This document shows, piece by piece, positions 1 to 8,313 of a stretch of 64,000 nt of DNA. A program made the translations under genes and the position numbers. Numbering within the stretch: the first letter of the stretch is position 1; every line of letters starts with the position of its first letter. Origin of the DNA: Sporosarcina sp. Marseille-Q4943. GTDB taxonomy: Bacteria; Bacillota; Bacilli; Bacillales_A; Planococcaceae. The stretch is taken from contig NZ_CALSFT010000002.1 of assembly GCF_943736995.1 (NCBI RefSeq), positions 1,426,001 to 1,490,000 on the forward strand, written 5' to 3'. The notes under the pieces are model-generated. The model saw only the letters and a list, made by a program, of their open reading frames with translations, searched no databases and was not told where the DNA came from.

Positions 1-38
1 CGACGGAAGAAGTTTTACGTGTTTCACTTATTGAATAG
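1..38 (+). CDS. pilB: Type IV pilus extension ATPase PilB, 3' end only
   Basis: Only the last codons are present. Read from base 3 they give TEEVLRVSLIE followed by TAG. The Glu-Glu-Val-Leu-Arg-Val ending is typical of PilB/GspE secretion-type ATPases, which power pilus extension at the inner face of the membrane. It lies 10 bases before pilT, in the usual order pilB-pilT-pilC. The piece is very short, so the assignment rests mainly on this ending and on the neighbours. Confidence 0.65.
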   Translation, partial: TEEVLRVSLIE

Positions 39-48
39 GGGTATAGCT

Positions 49-1086
49 ATGAATGAAACAATAGACTTAATATTAGAAAAAGCATTTGAATTGAAAGCTT
101 CCGATATCCACTTGACGGTCGGCGTGCCACCTGTATTCAGGATCCACGGGGAGTTGAAGCGTTATGGGGGAGATGCCGTAGATGAATCTTTCACCGATGA
201 AGCAGCTAAATCAACCATCCCTGAAAAGTTATACGGGGCATTCATGAAGAGTGGACAAATCGACTATTCTTATGAATTAAAAGGAGTTGCCCGTTTCCGT
301 GTAAATGCATTCCAGCAGCGCGGTTCCATTTCGCTAGCCTTTCGGACTATCCCGACGATCATTCCATCAATTGATGAATTGCAAGTGCCCGGGATATTGA
401 AGTCATTAGCGGAAACTCCCCAAGGTCTCATATTAGTAACGGGGCCGACAGGTTCGGGAAAGTCGACGACGCTGGCGGCGATGATCCGCTATATGAATGA
501 AACGATGCGCAAACATATCATCACTCTCGAAGATCCGATTGAATATGTTCATTCCCATCAGTCTTCAATTATTGATCAGCGGGAAGTCGGCTTCGATACA
601 AGTTCATTCGCGGATGGATTACGTGCGTCCTTACGACAGGATCCCGATGTAATTCTAGTTGGGGAGATGCGGGATCTTGAAACGATTTCGACAGCTATCA
701 CTGCGGCGGAAACAGGGCATCTAGTTCTTGCGACGCTTCATACTTGGAGTGCGGCTTCGACAATTGACCGAATCATAGACGTCTTCCCGCACGGACAGCA
801 ATCCCAAATCCGTGTCCAGTTGGCTGGCGTGTTGACGGCTGTATTGTCCCAACGGCTGTTTCAGACAGTGGACCGGAAAGGTAGAAGAGTTGCAACTGAA
901 TTGATGATCAACAATTCAGCGATTTCTAATTTGATTCGTTCGGAAAAAGTCCATCAAATTCCGAATGTCATACAGACAAGTCGGTCAATGGGGATGCATA
1001 TGATGGATAGTTCAGTCAAACAGCTTCTTGACCGAGGACTCATATCATACGAGGCGGCAGTGCCGTATATCGAAGGTGATGATTGA
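49..1086 (+). CDS. pilT: Type IV pilus retraction ATPase PilT
   Basis: Cytoplasmic hexameric ATPase that depolymerises the pilus and drives twitching motility. The protein is 345 residues, the normal size for PilT. An N-terminal PAS-like half with KASDIHLTVG is followed by the Walker A motif GPTGSGKST at residues 132-140, the Asp box (ITLEDPIEY), Walker B (DVILVGEMRD) and the His box (LATLHT). I chose the ATG at 49 because AGGGG lies 7 bases upstream; an upstream GTG at 19 would overlap the end of pilB. It is second in the pil operon. A second PilB is unlikely because the long PilB N-terminal domain is missing. Confidence 0.9.
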   Translation: MNETIDLILEKAFELKASDIHLTVGVPPVFRIHGELKRYGGDAVDESFTDEAAKSTIPEKLYGAFMKSGQIDYSYELKGVARFRVNAFQQRGSISLAFRTIPTIIPSIDELQVPGILKSLAETPQGLILVTGPTGSGKSTTLAAMIRYMNETMRKHIITLEDPIEYVHSHQSSIIDQREVGFDTSSFADGLRASLRQDPDVILVGEMRDLETISTAITAAETGHLVLATLHTWSAASTIDRIIDVFPHGQQSQIRVQLAGVLTAVLSQRLFQTVDRKGRRVATELMINNSAISNLIRSEKVHQIPNVIQTSRSMGMHMMDSSVKQLLDRGLISYEAAVPYIEGDD

Positions 1087-1088
1087 CG

Positions 1089-2300
1089 ATGGCCCGCTTT
1101 AAATATGAAGGCCGTGATGCAAGGTCGAAGAGATCAGGTGTAATTGTCGCCGTGAATAAACGGGAAGCTGCATTGAAATTGAAGAACCAAGGAATTCGCG
1201 TAACCAATCTGACCGAACAAGCCGAAACGGTGCTCACGAAAGAAATCCATCTTGGAAAACCAATCAAGCGGATTCAATTCATCATGTTCCTACGACAATT
1301 TTCGACGTTGCTCCGGGCAGGCGTAACCATCGTGGAATCAATTCGTATTCTTTCATTGCAAGTCGAATCAAAACCATTCCAAAAAATATTGATTTCTATC
1401 GGAGATGACCTTCGGGGCGGTGGTTCGTTATCGGATACGTTGATGAAACATCCGAAGGCGTTCGAGCCATTGGTCATCAACATGATCAAAGCCGGGGAGA
1501 TGTCCGGTACAGTCGATGATTCATTGGACAGGCTAGCAGACCACTACGAAAAAGCACATATGACGAAGCAAAAAGTCATTTCTGCGATGTCTTATCCGAT
1601 TGTAGTTGGGATTGTAGCAATAGGCGTCGTCATTTTCCTGTTGACCTTTGTCGTCCCGATGTTCGTTGACCTTTTCGCAAGTGTCGGAGGAGAGCTTCCA
1701 TGGCTAACACAGTTTGTGTTGAAGGCAAGTGGTTTCATGGTGAGTTATTGGTATTTTTTCATTCTACTAGTGGCTGCAATAACGGTTGGCATATTGATGA
1801 TGCGCAACAACAAGGAAGGGAAGTATTTGCTTGATTCATTCCTGTTGCGGCTTCCGATTTTTGGCGATTTGATGAAAAAGTCGGCATTAGCTACATTAAC
1901 GAGGACGCTTAGTTCTTTATTCGCGAGTTCGGTGCCGATCTTGCAAGCATTATCCATGACGGAGAAGATTGTGGAAAATGAAGTTATCTCACGCGTCGTA
2001 GGTGAATCGAGACAGTCACTCGAGCGAGGGGGCTCATTGACGGAGCCAATGTCGGACCATTGGGCATTTCCGCCGTTAATTCCACACATGATTGCAATCG
2101 GGGAGCAGACCGGGTCGCTTGACGCAATGCTCGCAAAAGTGGCGGACTTCTACGAAAAAGAAGTCGACGCATCTACAGACAGGCTTAAAGCACTGATCGA
2201 ACCATTTATGATTGTCCTATTAGCAGGATTAGTTGGCACGATAGTACTTTCGATTCTGTTGCCGATGTTTAGTTTATTTACGGAAATAGATAATATGTAA
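1089..2300 (+). CDS. pilC: Type IV pilus inner membrane platform protein PilC
   Basis: GspF/PilC family platform protein that sits in the membrane over the PilB/PilT motors. The protein is 403 residues with the family architecture of two GspF repeats: FLRQFSTLLRAGV near the start of the first and TRTLSSLFASSVP in the second. Hydrophobic segments lie around VVGIVAIGVVIFLLTFVVP, YWYFFILLVAAITVGIL and the extreme C-terminus. The ATG at 1089 is chosen because AAGGTGAT ends 8 bases upstream; a TTG at 1083 in the same frame is too close to it. It follows pilT directly and is followed by an AT-rich gap and the pilin. Confidence 0.9.
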   Translation: MARFKYEGRDARSKRSGVIVAVNKREAALKLKNQGIRVTNLTEQAETVLTKEIHLGKPIKRIQFIMFLRQFSTLLRAGVTIVESIRILSLQVESKPFQKILISIGDDLRGGGSLSDTLMKHPKAFEPLVINMIKAGEMSGTVDDSLDRLADHYEKAHMTKQKVISAMSYPIVVGIVAIGVVIFLLTFVVPMFVDLFASVGGELPWLTQFVLKASGFMVSYWYFFILLVAAITVGILMMRNNKEGKYLLDSFLLRLPIFGDLMKKSALATLTRTLSSLFASSVPILQALSMTEKIVENEVISRVVGESRQSLERGGSLTEPMSDHWAFPPLIPHMIAIGEQTGSLDAMLAKVADFYEKEVDASTDRLKALIEPFMIVLLAGLVGTIVLSILLPMFSLFTEIDNM

Positions 2301-2419
2301 CGGATTTTGTCGAAAAATAAATATTTATATATAAATATAGTTTGATAGTTTCATTTATACTAGGAGTTTGGTATTCTTAATTTGGAATTGAAAATAAGAT
2401 AGAATAGGGAGGAATAATG

Positions 2420-2884
2420 ATGAAAAAATTGTTACAGAAACGTTTGAAAAACGAAAAAGGGTTAACGCTTGTCGAGCTTTTGGCGGTAATCGTAATTTTG
2501 GGGATTATTGCAGCGATTGCAGTACCTGCCATTGGTGGAATTATTGAAAATTCTAGAGTTAAAGCTATTAAGGCTGATGCTTTAAATGCACTGTCAGCCG
2601 CTGATTTATATTTTATAGATAAAGAGATAAAAGAAGACGATAAGCCGTCAGTTAAAGTAAGTGAATTAGTATCTTCTGGATATCTAGATAATGCAGGTGC
2701 GTTTGAGACTGATGAAGATGCAGCTGTAACTATAAGTGCTACAGATTCAAAGACAATAAAAGCGTTTTCAGGTTCTGGAACGAACTCGAGTGTATCACTT
2801 GAATTTACCAATGCAACGAAAGAAGATATTAATAAAGCAACAGAGGTTAAAAGTGGGGGAGCAATACCACCAAAAGAACAGTAA
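2420..2884 (+). CDS. Type IV major pilin (prepilin)
   Basis: Prepilin with a short basic leader ending in Lys-Gly, then LTLVELLAVIVILGIIAA: the class III signal with Glu at position +5 and a long hydrophobic helix. Cleavage is expected after the Gly of NEKG by the peptidase encoded at 5159. The mature +1 residue is Leu, not the usual Phe. The protein is 154 residues without cysteine. ALSAADLYFID after the helix resembles GspG/PilA pilins. The gene is visibly more AT-rich than its neighbours. An ATG at 2417 is also possible, but AGGGAGG at 2406-2412 has better spacing to 2420. Confidence 0.85.
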   Translation: MKKLLQKRLKNEKGLTLVELLAVIVILGIIAAIAVPAIGGIIENSRVKAIKADALNALSAADLYFIDKEIKEDDKPSVKVSELVSSGYLDNAGAFETDEDAAVTISATDSKTIKAFSGSGTNSSVSLEFTNATKEDINKATEVKSGGAIPPKEQ

Positions 2885-2912
2885 ATATACAGTTTTTAGG
2901 GAGATGTAAAAC

Positions 2913-3866
2913 ATGCCACTATTCAACCGCCGAAAACAGCCGGCCACTCTCACAATTGAAGATGATGCCGTCCGGTTTGTCCGGTTGAAGTCGACAGAGC
3001 CGCTCGTCGTGGATGTTGCGGAGGAAGTTGCGCTTCCTCCGAACACGGTCGTCGAGGGAAAGATTGTCGATGCGGAGGCGCTTGTGGTCATTTTGGAAGG
3101 GACTTTGAAGGAGTGGGGCATCGCGAGGCGCGATGTCCAGTTCCTTGCTCCTGATACATATGTAATGATCCGTAAAGTGCCATATCCGGAAGATGTACAG
3201 CCGGATGAGTTAAAGGGGCATTTCTTCATCGAAATAGGTTCAACGATTTATTTGCCGTTCGATGATCCGGTTTTCGACGTTGTCCCATGTACGTTGAACG
3301 TGGAGAGCAAAGAGGCGATATTAATTGCATCGAAGGAAAGCATATTGGACAAGTACGAAGAAGTGCTGAAAACGGTGAAGCTTAATCCGGTCGTTGCGGA
3401 TATCGGACCGCTCGCTCTTTACCGACTTGCTTACAAAATGTATGAATTTGACGGGCATGAGCATGTCCTTATCGCCGATATGCATGATGGTGTATTGACC
3501 GTGTCGATTTTTCATAAACATTACCCGCTATTCATGCGGCCTGTCGATCTATCGCAATCAGCGGATCTCTCGATTGTTGCGGACGTCCACGCAGATCCTC
3601 GTTCCATCACGCCGACAACGATTGTGATGGAACTTGAGAAGCTGATGAACTTTTATCGATATAATTTACATAACGGAAATGCATCCATTACTCACTTGCT
3701 TGTCAATGGCGAATACAGTGAAATGGATAGCTTATTGTCGGCCATACGGGAACGTTTTTCCATCCAAGCGGAACGTTTGCTGAAAAGGCCGTTGGAGCTT
3801 CAAGATGGACGACAATTGCCCGCAACTTTCAACCGGACGATCGGGTTGGCTTTGAAAGAGGTGTAG
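2913..3866 (+). CDS. pilM: Type IV pilus assembly protein PilM
   Basis: Actin-like cytoplasmic protein that binds the N-terminus of PilN and links the motor to the alignment complex. The protein is 317 residues. It starts MPLFNRRKQPATLTIEDDAVRFVRL, matching the first nucleotide-fold strand of PilM, and is directly followed by a typical pilN. The internal segment VLIADMHDGVLTVSIF looks like a second phosphate-binding strand. Overall similarity to PilM is judged by fold pattern and by the pilM-pilN-pilO order, so the function is partly inferred from context. Confidence 0.8.
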   Translation: MPLFNRRKQPATLTIEDDAVRFVRLKSTEPLVVDVAEEVALPPNTVVEGKIVDAEALVVILEGTLKEWGIARRDVQFLAPDTYVMIRKVPYPEDVQPDELKGHFFIEIGSTIYLPFDDPVFDVVPCTLNVESKEAILIASKESILDKYEEVLKTVKLNPVVADIGPLALYRLAYKMYEFDGHEHVLIADMHDGVLTVSIFHKHYPLFMRPVDLSQSADLSIVADVHADPRSITPTTIVMELEKLMNFYRYNLHNGNASITHLLVNGEYSEMDSLLSAIRERFSIQAERLLKRPLELQDGRQLPATFNRTIGLALKEV

Positions 3867-3868
3867 TC

Positions 3869-4486
3869 ATGCTCGTTGATATTAATCTATTGCCTGAAAA
3901 GGAGAGGGAGCGTTCGACGCTCCTCATTGCTGCACTCGTTATTTTAGGTGCGGCTATTCTTTTTTGGGCAACTCTTTTTCTTCTATCCCTATCCTTATCA
4001 CAGGAGACGGCTCGGGTGGAAACGCAGATCGCCTCTTTGCATGTAAGCCAGGAGGCGATCCGGGAAGATATTAAACCCTCATCTCATGCAGATGACCGGG
4101 AGAAACTCGCTTCGACCGTCGAATGGGCGGAAGGGTACCGGTTCGCTACTTTGCCTTTACTGCGTGAAATGGTCGCTTTATTGCCGGAGAGAGGGTTTTT
4201 TGTCTCGTTCGAATTCACCGCACCTCATGAGTCGGCGGTTACTGTCCAATTCGATGATAAATCCGATGCGGCATACTATTTGACGAGGATCAAATCGTCG
4301 ACAGTTGTATCCTCCGCAACGATGGAGTCGTTAGTCGCTGTGAGTCACGATGAGGAAAGTGACTTACATACACTTCCACGATTCGAAGCGACTTATCTTA
4401 TCGAATACGTAGATGACCGTGGTGTTGTTGTCGAAGTGGAAGAAACGATAGAAACGGATGGGCAGGAGGGTGACTCCGATGAGTAA
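3869..4486 (+). CDS. pilN: Type IV pilus alignment protein PilN
   Basis: Bitopic membrane protein of the PilMNO complex. The N-terminus MLVDINLLPEKERER carries the conserved INLLP motif that binds PilM. One transmembrane helix follows (about residues 20-45), then an extracytoplasmic coiled and ferredoxin-like domain. The protein is 205 residues, close to the family size. It starts 2 bases after pilM stops and overlaps pilO by 8 bases, which points to translational coupling. The C-terminus is acidic (VEVEETIETD). Confidence 0.85.
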   Translation: MLVDINLLPEKERERSTLLIAALVILGAAILFWATLFLLSLSLSQETARVETQIASLHVSQEAIREDIKPSSHADDREKLASTVEWAEGYRFATLPLLREMVALLPERGFFVSFEFTAPHESAVTVQFDDKSDAAYYLTRIKSSTVVSSATMESLVAVSHDEESDLHTLPRFEATYLIEYVDDRGVVVEVEETIETDGQEGDSDE

Positions 4487-5162
4487 TATGACAAAACGTC
4501 AGAAGGAGTTGGGGCTCCTCGTTTTGGCGATTGTATTTTTAATTGTCCTCGCTGCGTATGCTTATTTTCAAATCTATGCTCCAGCAAAAGAAACAAATGA
4601 AAGGGCAACGCAGACGTTGGCGAATGAAAGGGATATTCTCTTTGCACTTCAGAGGCAAGAAGCACAGCAACGTCCTGCAGCAACGTCTGGCTCGCGTCCT
4701 TTGCAGGAGAAGCTGCCTGTGAAGCCGCTGGAAGATCTCATTCTTCTCCAAGTGCAAAAAGCTGAAGTGAAGTCCAATACCTTCGTGCATGAAGTGAATT
4801 TCTCGCTCGAAGATACGATAATTGAAAACCCGCCAGAACAAGTTGAAAACGTTCAAGCAGTCATTGTAGAAGTGCGTTTGCAGGCAGATGCATACAGTCA
4901 AATCGATCGGTTCATCGAAGAGATCGAATCGATGAATCGGATCTTCGTCCTAAATCGTATCGAATTCACTGCCCCTGAGGAAGTGACGACATTCGAACAG
5001 AAGAGCGGTCTCATGGAACTTTCTATCGCTTTCCATGCGTTTTTCAGGCCTGATTTGGGGAATCTTGAGGAGGAAGCGCCGAAAGTGGACGCGCCGGTGC
5101 CGGCGGGTAAAGAGGATCCAACGCCGGTTAATCAAATTCCTGGATTGGGTGATAGTGAATGA
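4479..5162 (+). CDS. pilO: Type IV pilus protein PilO-like
   Basis: Bitopic membrane protein, 227 residues. A basic start (MSNMTKRQKELG) leads into one helix (LLVLAIVFLIVLAAYAYF), then a coiled segment and an extracytoplasmic domain. This is the architecture of PilO, which pairs with PilN. Sequence similarity in this family is low, so position after pilN is a main argument. I chose the ATG at 4479 because AGGAGGG ends 8 bases upstream. The C-terminus is Pro/Asp/Val-rich. It overlaps the next gene by 4 bases (ATGA). Confidence 0.75.
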   Translation: MSNMTKRQKELGLLVLAIVFLIVLAAYAYFQIYAPAKETNERATQTLANERDILFALQRQEAQQRPAATSGSRPLQEKLPVKPLEDLILLQVQKAEVKSNTFVHEVNFSLEDTIIENPPEQVENVQAVIVEVRLQADAYSQIDRFIEEIESMNRIFVLNRIEFTAPEEVTTFEQKSGLMELSIAFHAFFRPDLGNLEEEAPKVDAPVPAGKEDPTPVNQIPGLGDSE

Positions 5163-5914
5163 ATGTTGTCTGGATAACTCTATTTTTCATTTATGGAAGC
5201 ATCTTCGGCTCTTTTTTCAACGTTGTCGGCCTTCGCGTACCTAAAAAGGAGTCGATCGTATCTCCGCCTTCCCATTGCACAAACTGCAGTCGGAAGCTAC
5301 GTCCGCTCGACTTAATACCAATATGCTCTTATATTGCGCTGCGTGGAAAATGTAGAGGGTGCGGACAAAAAATTAGCCCGATGTATCCGCTGATGGAATT
5401 CGTGACGGGAGTCTTATTCGCTTTTACATACTATCAGATCGGTTTCAGTTTTGAATTAATCATTGCGTTGCTGTTCGTTTCACTTCTCGTTATCATCACA
5501 GTATCGGATCTGACTTATATGATCATCCCCGACAAAGTGCTTCTGCCTTTCGCCATCGCTTTGTTAATACTCCGGTGGGTCATACCGACGTCGCCATGGT
5601 GGGATAGCCTGTTAGGAGCGGCAGTCGGTTTTATCATACTGTTTTTTATCGCTGTCGTGTCGAAAGGCGGAATGGGCGGCGGAGACATCAAATTATTCTT
5701 CGTCATCGGTCTCGTACTCGGTACGATGAATACGTTACTGACGCTGTTCTTTGCCTCTCTGATCGGCTCCGTCGTCGGCATTTACGTTCTGAAGAAAACA
5801 GGTAAAGGCAGGAAGACGCCTGTTCCATTCGGACCTTCCATTGCAGTTGCTGCTGTCATTTCATATTTTTTCGGAGCGGACTTTGTCGAATGGTATCAGC
5901 AATTATTCATTTAA
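5159..5914 (+). CDS. pilD: Prepilin leader peptidase / N-methyltransferase (PilD/ComC type)
   Basis: Polytopic membrane aspartyl peptidase that cleaves and N-methylates prepilins. The protein is 251 residues. Cys40-Cys43 and Cys65-Cys68 form the two CxxC pairs of the methylase loop. The two catalytic aspartates are in SDLTYMIIPD and in the GGGDIKLF motif. It is the last gene of the pil operon, overlaps pilO by 4 bases and is followed by a terminator. In B. subtilis the orthologous place, just before spoIIB and maf, is held by comC, so this gene may process competence pseudopilins as well. That dual role is inference. Confidence 0.93.
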   Translation: MNVVWITLFFIYGSIFGSFFNVVGLRVPKKESIVSPPSHCTNCSRKLRPLDLIPICSYIALRGKCRGCGQKISPMYPLMEFVTGVLFAFTYYQIGFSFELIIALLFVSLLVIITVSDLTYMIIPDKVLLPFAIALLILRWVIPTSPWWDSLLGAAVGFIILFFIAVVSKGGMGGGDIKLFFVIGLVLGTMNTLLTLFFASLIGSVVGIYVLKKTGKGRKTPVPFGPSIAVAAVISYFFGADFVEWYQQLFI

Positions 5915-5929
5915 GTCGATAAATTTGTT

Positions 5930-5960
5930 AGGACAAGGCGACAAACGTCTTGTTCTTTTT
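5930..5960 (+). terminator. Terminator of the pil operon
   Basis: AGGACAAGGCG (5930-5940) pairs with CGTCTTGTTCT (5946-5956) through two G-U pairs and is followed by a run of T. It separates the pilus operon from the spoIIB-like gene. Confidence 0.75.
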
Positions 5961-6003
5961 CATGTCCGATTTGGTACGGTTACTAAAAACGGGGTGGTCT
6001 GGC

Positions 6004-6672
6004 ATGAAATTCAGAAAAAAATATTCAAAAGTGACAGTTGCGATGGCGATGCTTCACGGGGTACTCATTGGCATTGCTGCAGTGGCACTTGTAGGGTTCA
6101 TCATCGTCGGGACGAATGGAATCGGAAAGGAGAAGGCGGTGGAACAGGAAGTCGTTACGACAAATCCACCGACTTCCGGTGAAACGACTCCGGCATCCGG
6201 ACCAGCCATTTCCGCCGAGGATGCCCCCCTCAAACTGTATGCAAAACAGCATGGGGTTTTTTCAAGCGTGCAATCGGCAAAGGATTTCATGGCGCAAGAT
6301 GTAAGTCTCGCGAAAGCCGACATTTTAGAAATCGGGGGACAGTTCTATGTATGGAGCGCAGTCGGCATTCAGGAAGATGAAATTGAAGTGAGGGAATACG
6401 AAATGACATTTAGGAAACCCTTTTTCGCTGATGTATCTTCATGCTCCGCTGTTGGCGCGGGGAAATTGAGGAGCGCTTTGTCGGAAAAGGAATTGTCCAA
6501 AATTAAAGTTTTGACAACTGTCGCGGAAGGGGAAGACGATGATGAAAAAATAGCTGATTTCCGTAAGAATTTAGTTGCTGTGACCGCATTCACATCGGAT
6601 TTGCGCATCGTGCGTCTCAAGTTGCTCTCGCATTATACTCATAATAACGGCTGTGTGAAAATCAATTTTTAA
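6004..6672 (+). CDS. spoIIB: SpoIIB-like sporulation protein with SPOR-type domain
   Basis: Predicted membrane protein of 222 residues: a short basic cytoplasmic tail (MKFRKKYSK), one transmembrane helix (about residues 10-35), a Pro/Thr/Glu-rich linker, then a domain with LYAKQHGVFSSVQSAKDF that resembles the QxGxF pattern of peptidoglycan-binding SPOR domains. B. subtilis SpoIIB has the same layout, helps septal wall thinning during engulfment, and lies between comC and maf exactly as here. The ATG at 6004 has GGGGTGG 8 bases upstream. The name rests on architecture and synteny more than on sequence identity. Confidence 0.65.
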   Translation: MKFRKKYSKVTVAMAMLHGVLIGIAAVALVGFIIVGTNGIGKEKAVEQEVVTTNPPTSGETTPASGPAISAEDAPLKLYAKQHGVFSSVQSAKDFMAQDVSLAKADILEIGGQFYVWSAVGIQEDEIEVREYEMTFRKPFFADVSSCSAVGAGKLRSALSEKELSKIKVLTTVAEGEDDDEKIADFRKNLVAVTAFTSDLRIVRLKLLSHYTHNNGCVKINF

Positions 6673-6717
6673 AGTGTGAAAACGGGGCGAAATCAAGTTA
6701 TTGCCGATTTGTGAAAA

Positions 6718-6746
6718 TTTCCAATGAGCATCTTCTACAGTATGAT
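6718..6746 (+). promoter_or_regulatory. Candidate promoter of maf-radC
   Basis: TTTCCA (6718-6723) and TATGAT (6741-6746) with a 17-base spacer resemble a sigma-A promoter. It lies 23 bases before the maf start. Confidence 0.4.
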
Positions 6747-6768
6747 AAAGAAAAAGGAGGTTGCTTAT

Positions 6769-7368
6769 ATGGAATTCATGGCAGATACACCGATTATTTT
6801 GGCATCCGGCTCTCCTAGAAGGCAGGAGCTGCTCAGAAATCTTGGCATTCCTTTCGAAATAATGCCAAGCGACGTCGAAGAAGTTGTGGAGTTGGTGGAT
6901 AATGATTTTGCGGATTATGCCCAGAAGCTTGCGGTAAAAAAGGCGGCTGCTGTTTCTCAAATGCGGTCAGATGCTGTCATCATCGCGGCTGACACGATTG
7001 TCGTCTTCGAAGGGGAAGTGTACCCGAAGCCATCATCGAAGGGACAGGCTGAAAGCTTCCTGAGAAGGTTTTCCGGCAAGACCCATTCAGTTTTCACAGG
7101 TGTCAGCATTCTCGGAAACGGATTGTCGACCGTCTTTGCCGAGGAGACGAAAGTGACGTTCAAGGAGCTGGACGATCAGCTGATTCGGGCATATGTCGAC
7201 TCGGGGGATCCGATGGACAAAGCGGGTGGTTATGGCATCCAGACCGCAGGGGCCTTGCTCGTCGAAAAGATTGATGGTGACTATTTGAACGTAGTCGGAT
7301 TGCCCCTATCGAAACTGGTGGAAACATTGCGCAAAGAAGGCATCATCCTGTTGAAGGAGGCTGAATGA
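6769..7368 (+). CDS. maf: Maf family nucleotide pyrophosphatase
   Basis: Hydrolyses non-canonical or modified nucleoside triphosphates; in B. subtilis it is linked to septum inhibition and cell-cycle arrest during competence. The protein is 199 residues. ILASGSPRRQELL at the N-terminus is the Maf substrate loop and AADTIVVF holds the catalytic aspartate region. The ATG at 6769 is chosen over the in-frame ATG at 6724 because AAAAAGGAGG ends 8 bases before it. It is followed by radC with 4 bases between them. Confidence 0.92.
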   Translation: MEFMADTPIILASGSPRRQELLRNLGIPFEIMPSDVEEVVELVDNDFADYAQKLAVKKAAAVSQMRSDAVIIAADTIVVFEGEVYPKPSSKGQAESFLRRFSGKTHSVFTGVSILGNGLSTVFAEETKVTFKELDDQLIRAYVDSGDPMDKAGGYGIQTAGALLVEKIDGDYLNVVGLPLSKLVETLRKEGIILLKEAE

Positions 7369-7372
7369 TTCT

Positions 7373-8074
7373 TTGACAGTTGAAGCGAAGAAGCAGATGA
7401 TGATCCGGGATGTACATATCGCGGATAGACCCCGCGAAAGGCTGATCCGTCAAGGAGCTGGAAGTCTATCAAACCAGGAGCTTATCGCCATCTTACTTCG
7501 GACAGGCACGAAAGAAGAGTCTGTTCTCATGCTTGCCAACAGGATTTTGAAATCATTCGATAAGATCCAAGACTTTAAGGATGCAACAGTGGAAGAGATG
7601 ACAGCAGTGAAAGGGGTTGGACAAGCGAAAGCCGTCCAAATTCTTGCCGCTGTGGAGTTGGGAAAGAGGATTTATCGCAAGCATTCGGAAGGCCGTTATG
7701 TCATCAAATCGCCGGAAGACGCGGCTGCCTATTTGATGACGGATATGTCTTCCCTCGTTCAGGAGCATTTTGTCGTCCTGTTCCTCAATGTGAAAAATGA
7801 AGTGCTGCACAAACAGACGATTTTCATCGGCAGCTTGAATTCATCCATCGTCCATCCGCGTGAAATATTCCGGGAAGCGGTGAAACGCTCCGCTGCTTCC
7901 ATCATTGCGGCACATAACCACCCTTCCGGTAATCCGTCGCCTTCACCGGAGGATATCGAGGTGACAAAAAGGCTCGTCGAAGCGGGCTCCATTATCGGGA
8001 TCGAACTGCTGGATCATCTAATAATAGGCGATCATCGATTCATAAGTCTTAAGGAAAAAGGATATATGAGCTAG
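7373..8074 (+). CDS. radC: RadC family JAMM-domain protein
   Basis: The protein is 233 residues with an N-terminal helix-hairpin-helix region (MTAVKGVGQAKAVQILA) and a C-terminal JAB1/MPN metalloprotease-like fold. The metal-binding signature HNHPSGNPSPSPED is intact. Despite the name, a role in DNA repair is not established; the biochemical function is uncertain. The start is a TTG at 7373, 4 bases after maf, with AAGGAGG 12 bases upstream. An in-frame ATG lies a few codons later, so the start is uncertain. The order maf-radC-mreB is conserved in Bacillales. Confidence 0.9.
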   Translation: MTVEAKKQMMIRDVHIADRPRERLIRQGAGSLSNQELIAILLRTGTKEESVLMLANRILKSFDKIQDFKDATVEEMTAVKGVGQAKAVQILAAVELGKRIYRKHSEGRYVIKSPEDAAAYLMTDMSSLVQEHFVVLFLNVKNEVLHKQTIFIGSLNSSIVHPREIFREAVKRSAASIIAAHNHPSGNPSPSPEDIEVTKRLVEAGSIIGIELLDHLIIGDHRFISLKEKGYMS

Positions 8075-8249
8075 CAAATTACTCCTAAAATGGTAATAGA
8101 TTTATGCGGAAACAATAAAGGAAAAGGGCTCCTAACCCTACAGCATGAAGGGAATGATGGAGCTTCTGCAAGCTGCTTAAAGGAGGAAGGCGATAGCATC
8201 AAAATCCATCCTATTGCTATTGACACTGTGAATTTGTTCTTCAATCCGT

Positions 8250-8255
8250 TATAAT
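8250..8255 (+). promoter_or_regulatory. Candidate -10 element before mreB
   Basis: A perfect TATAAT lies 59 bases before the mreB start in the 239-base gap after radC. I see no good -35 box at 17 bases; a TTGACA at 8220-8225 is too far (24 bases). The call is therefore weak. Confidence 0.3.
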
Positions 8256-8313
8256 GTGGTGTATGATTTCAAGAAGACCATATTATGCGGTCGAATAGAA
8301 AGGAAGAACAGAT

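Noticed and set aside
1..5914. The pilus operon considered as a type II secretion or competence (comG) operon
   Set aside because: PilT retraction ATPase and PilM/N/O are present and ComG-type pseudopilin clusters are absent, so a type IV pilus fits better.
8265..8300. Eleven-codon upstream ORF ending just before mreB
   Set aside because: No ribosome binding site for its ATG and no sign of a leader-peptide mechanism.
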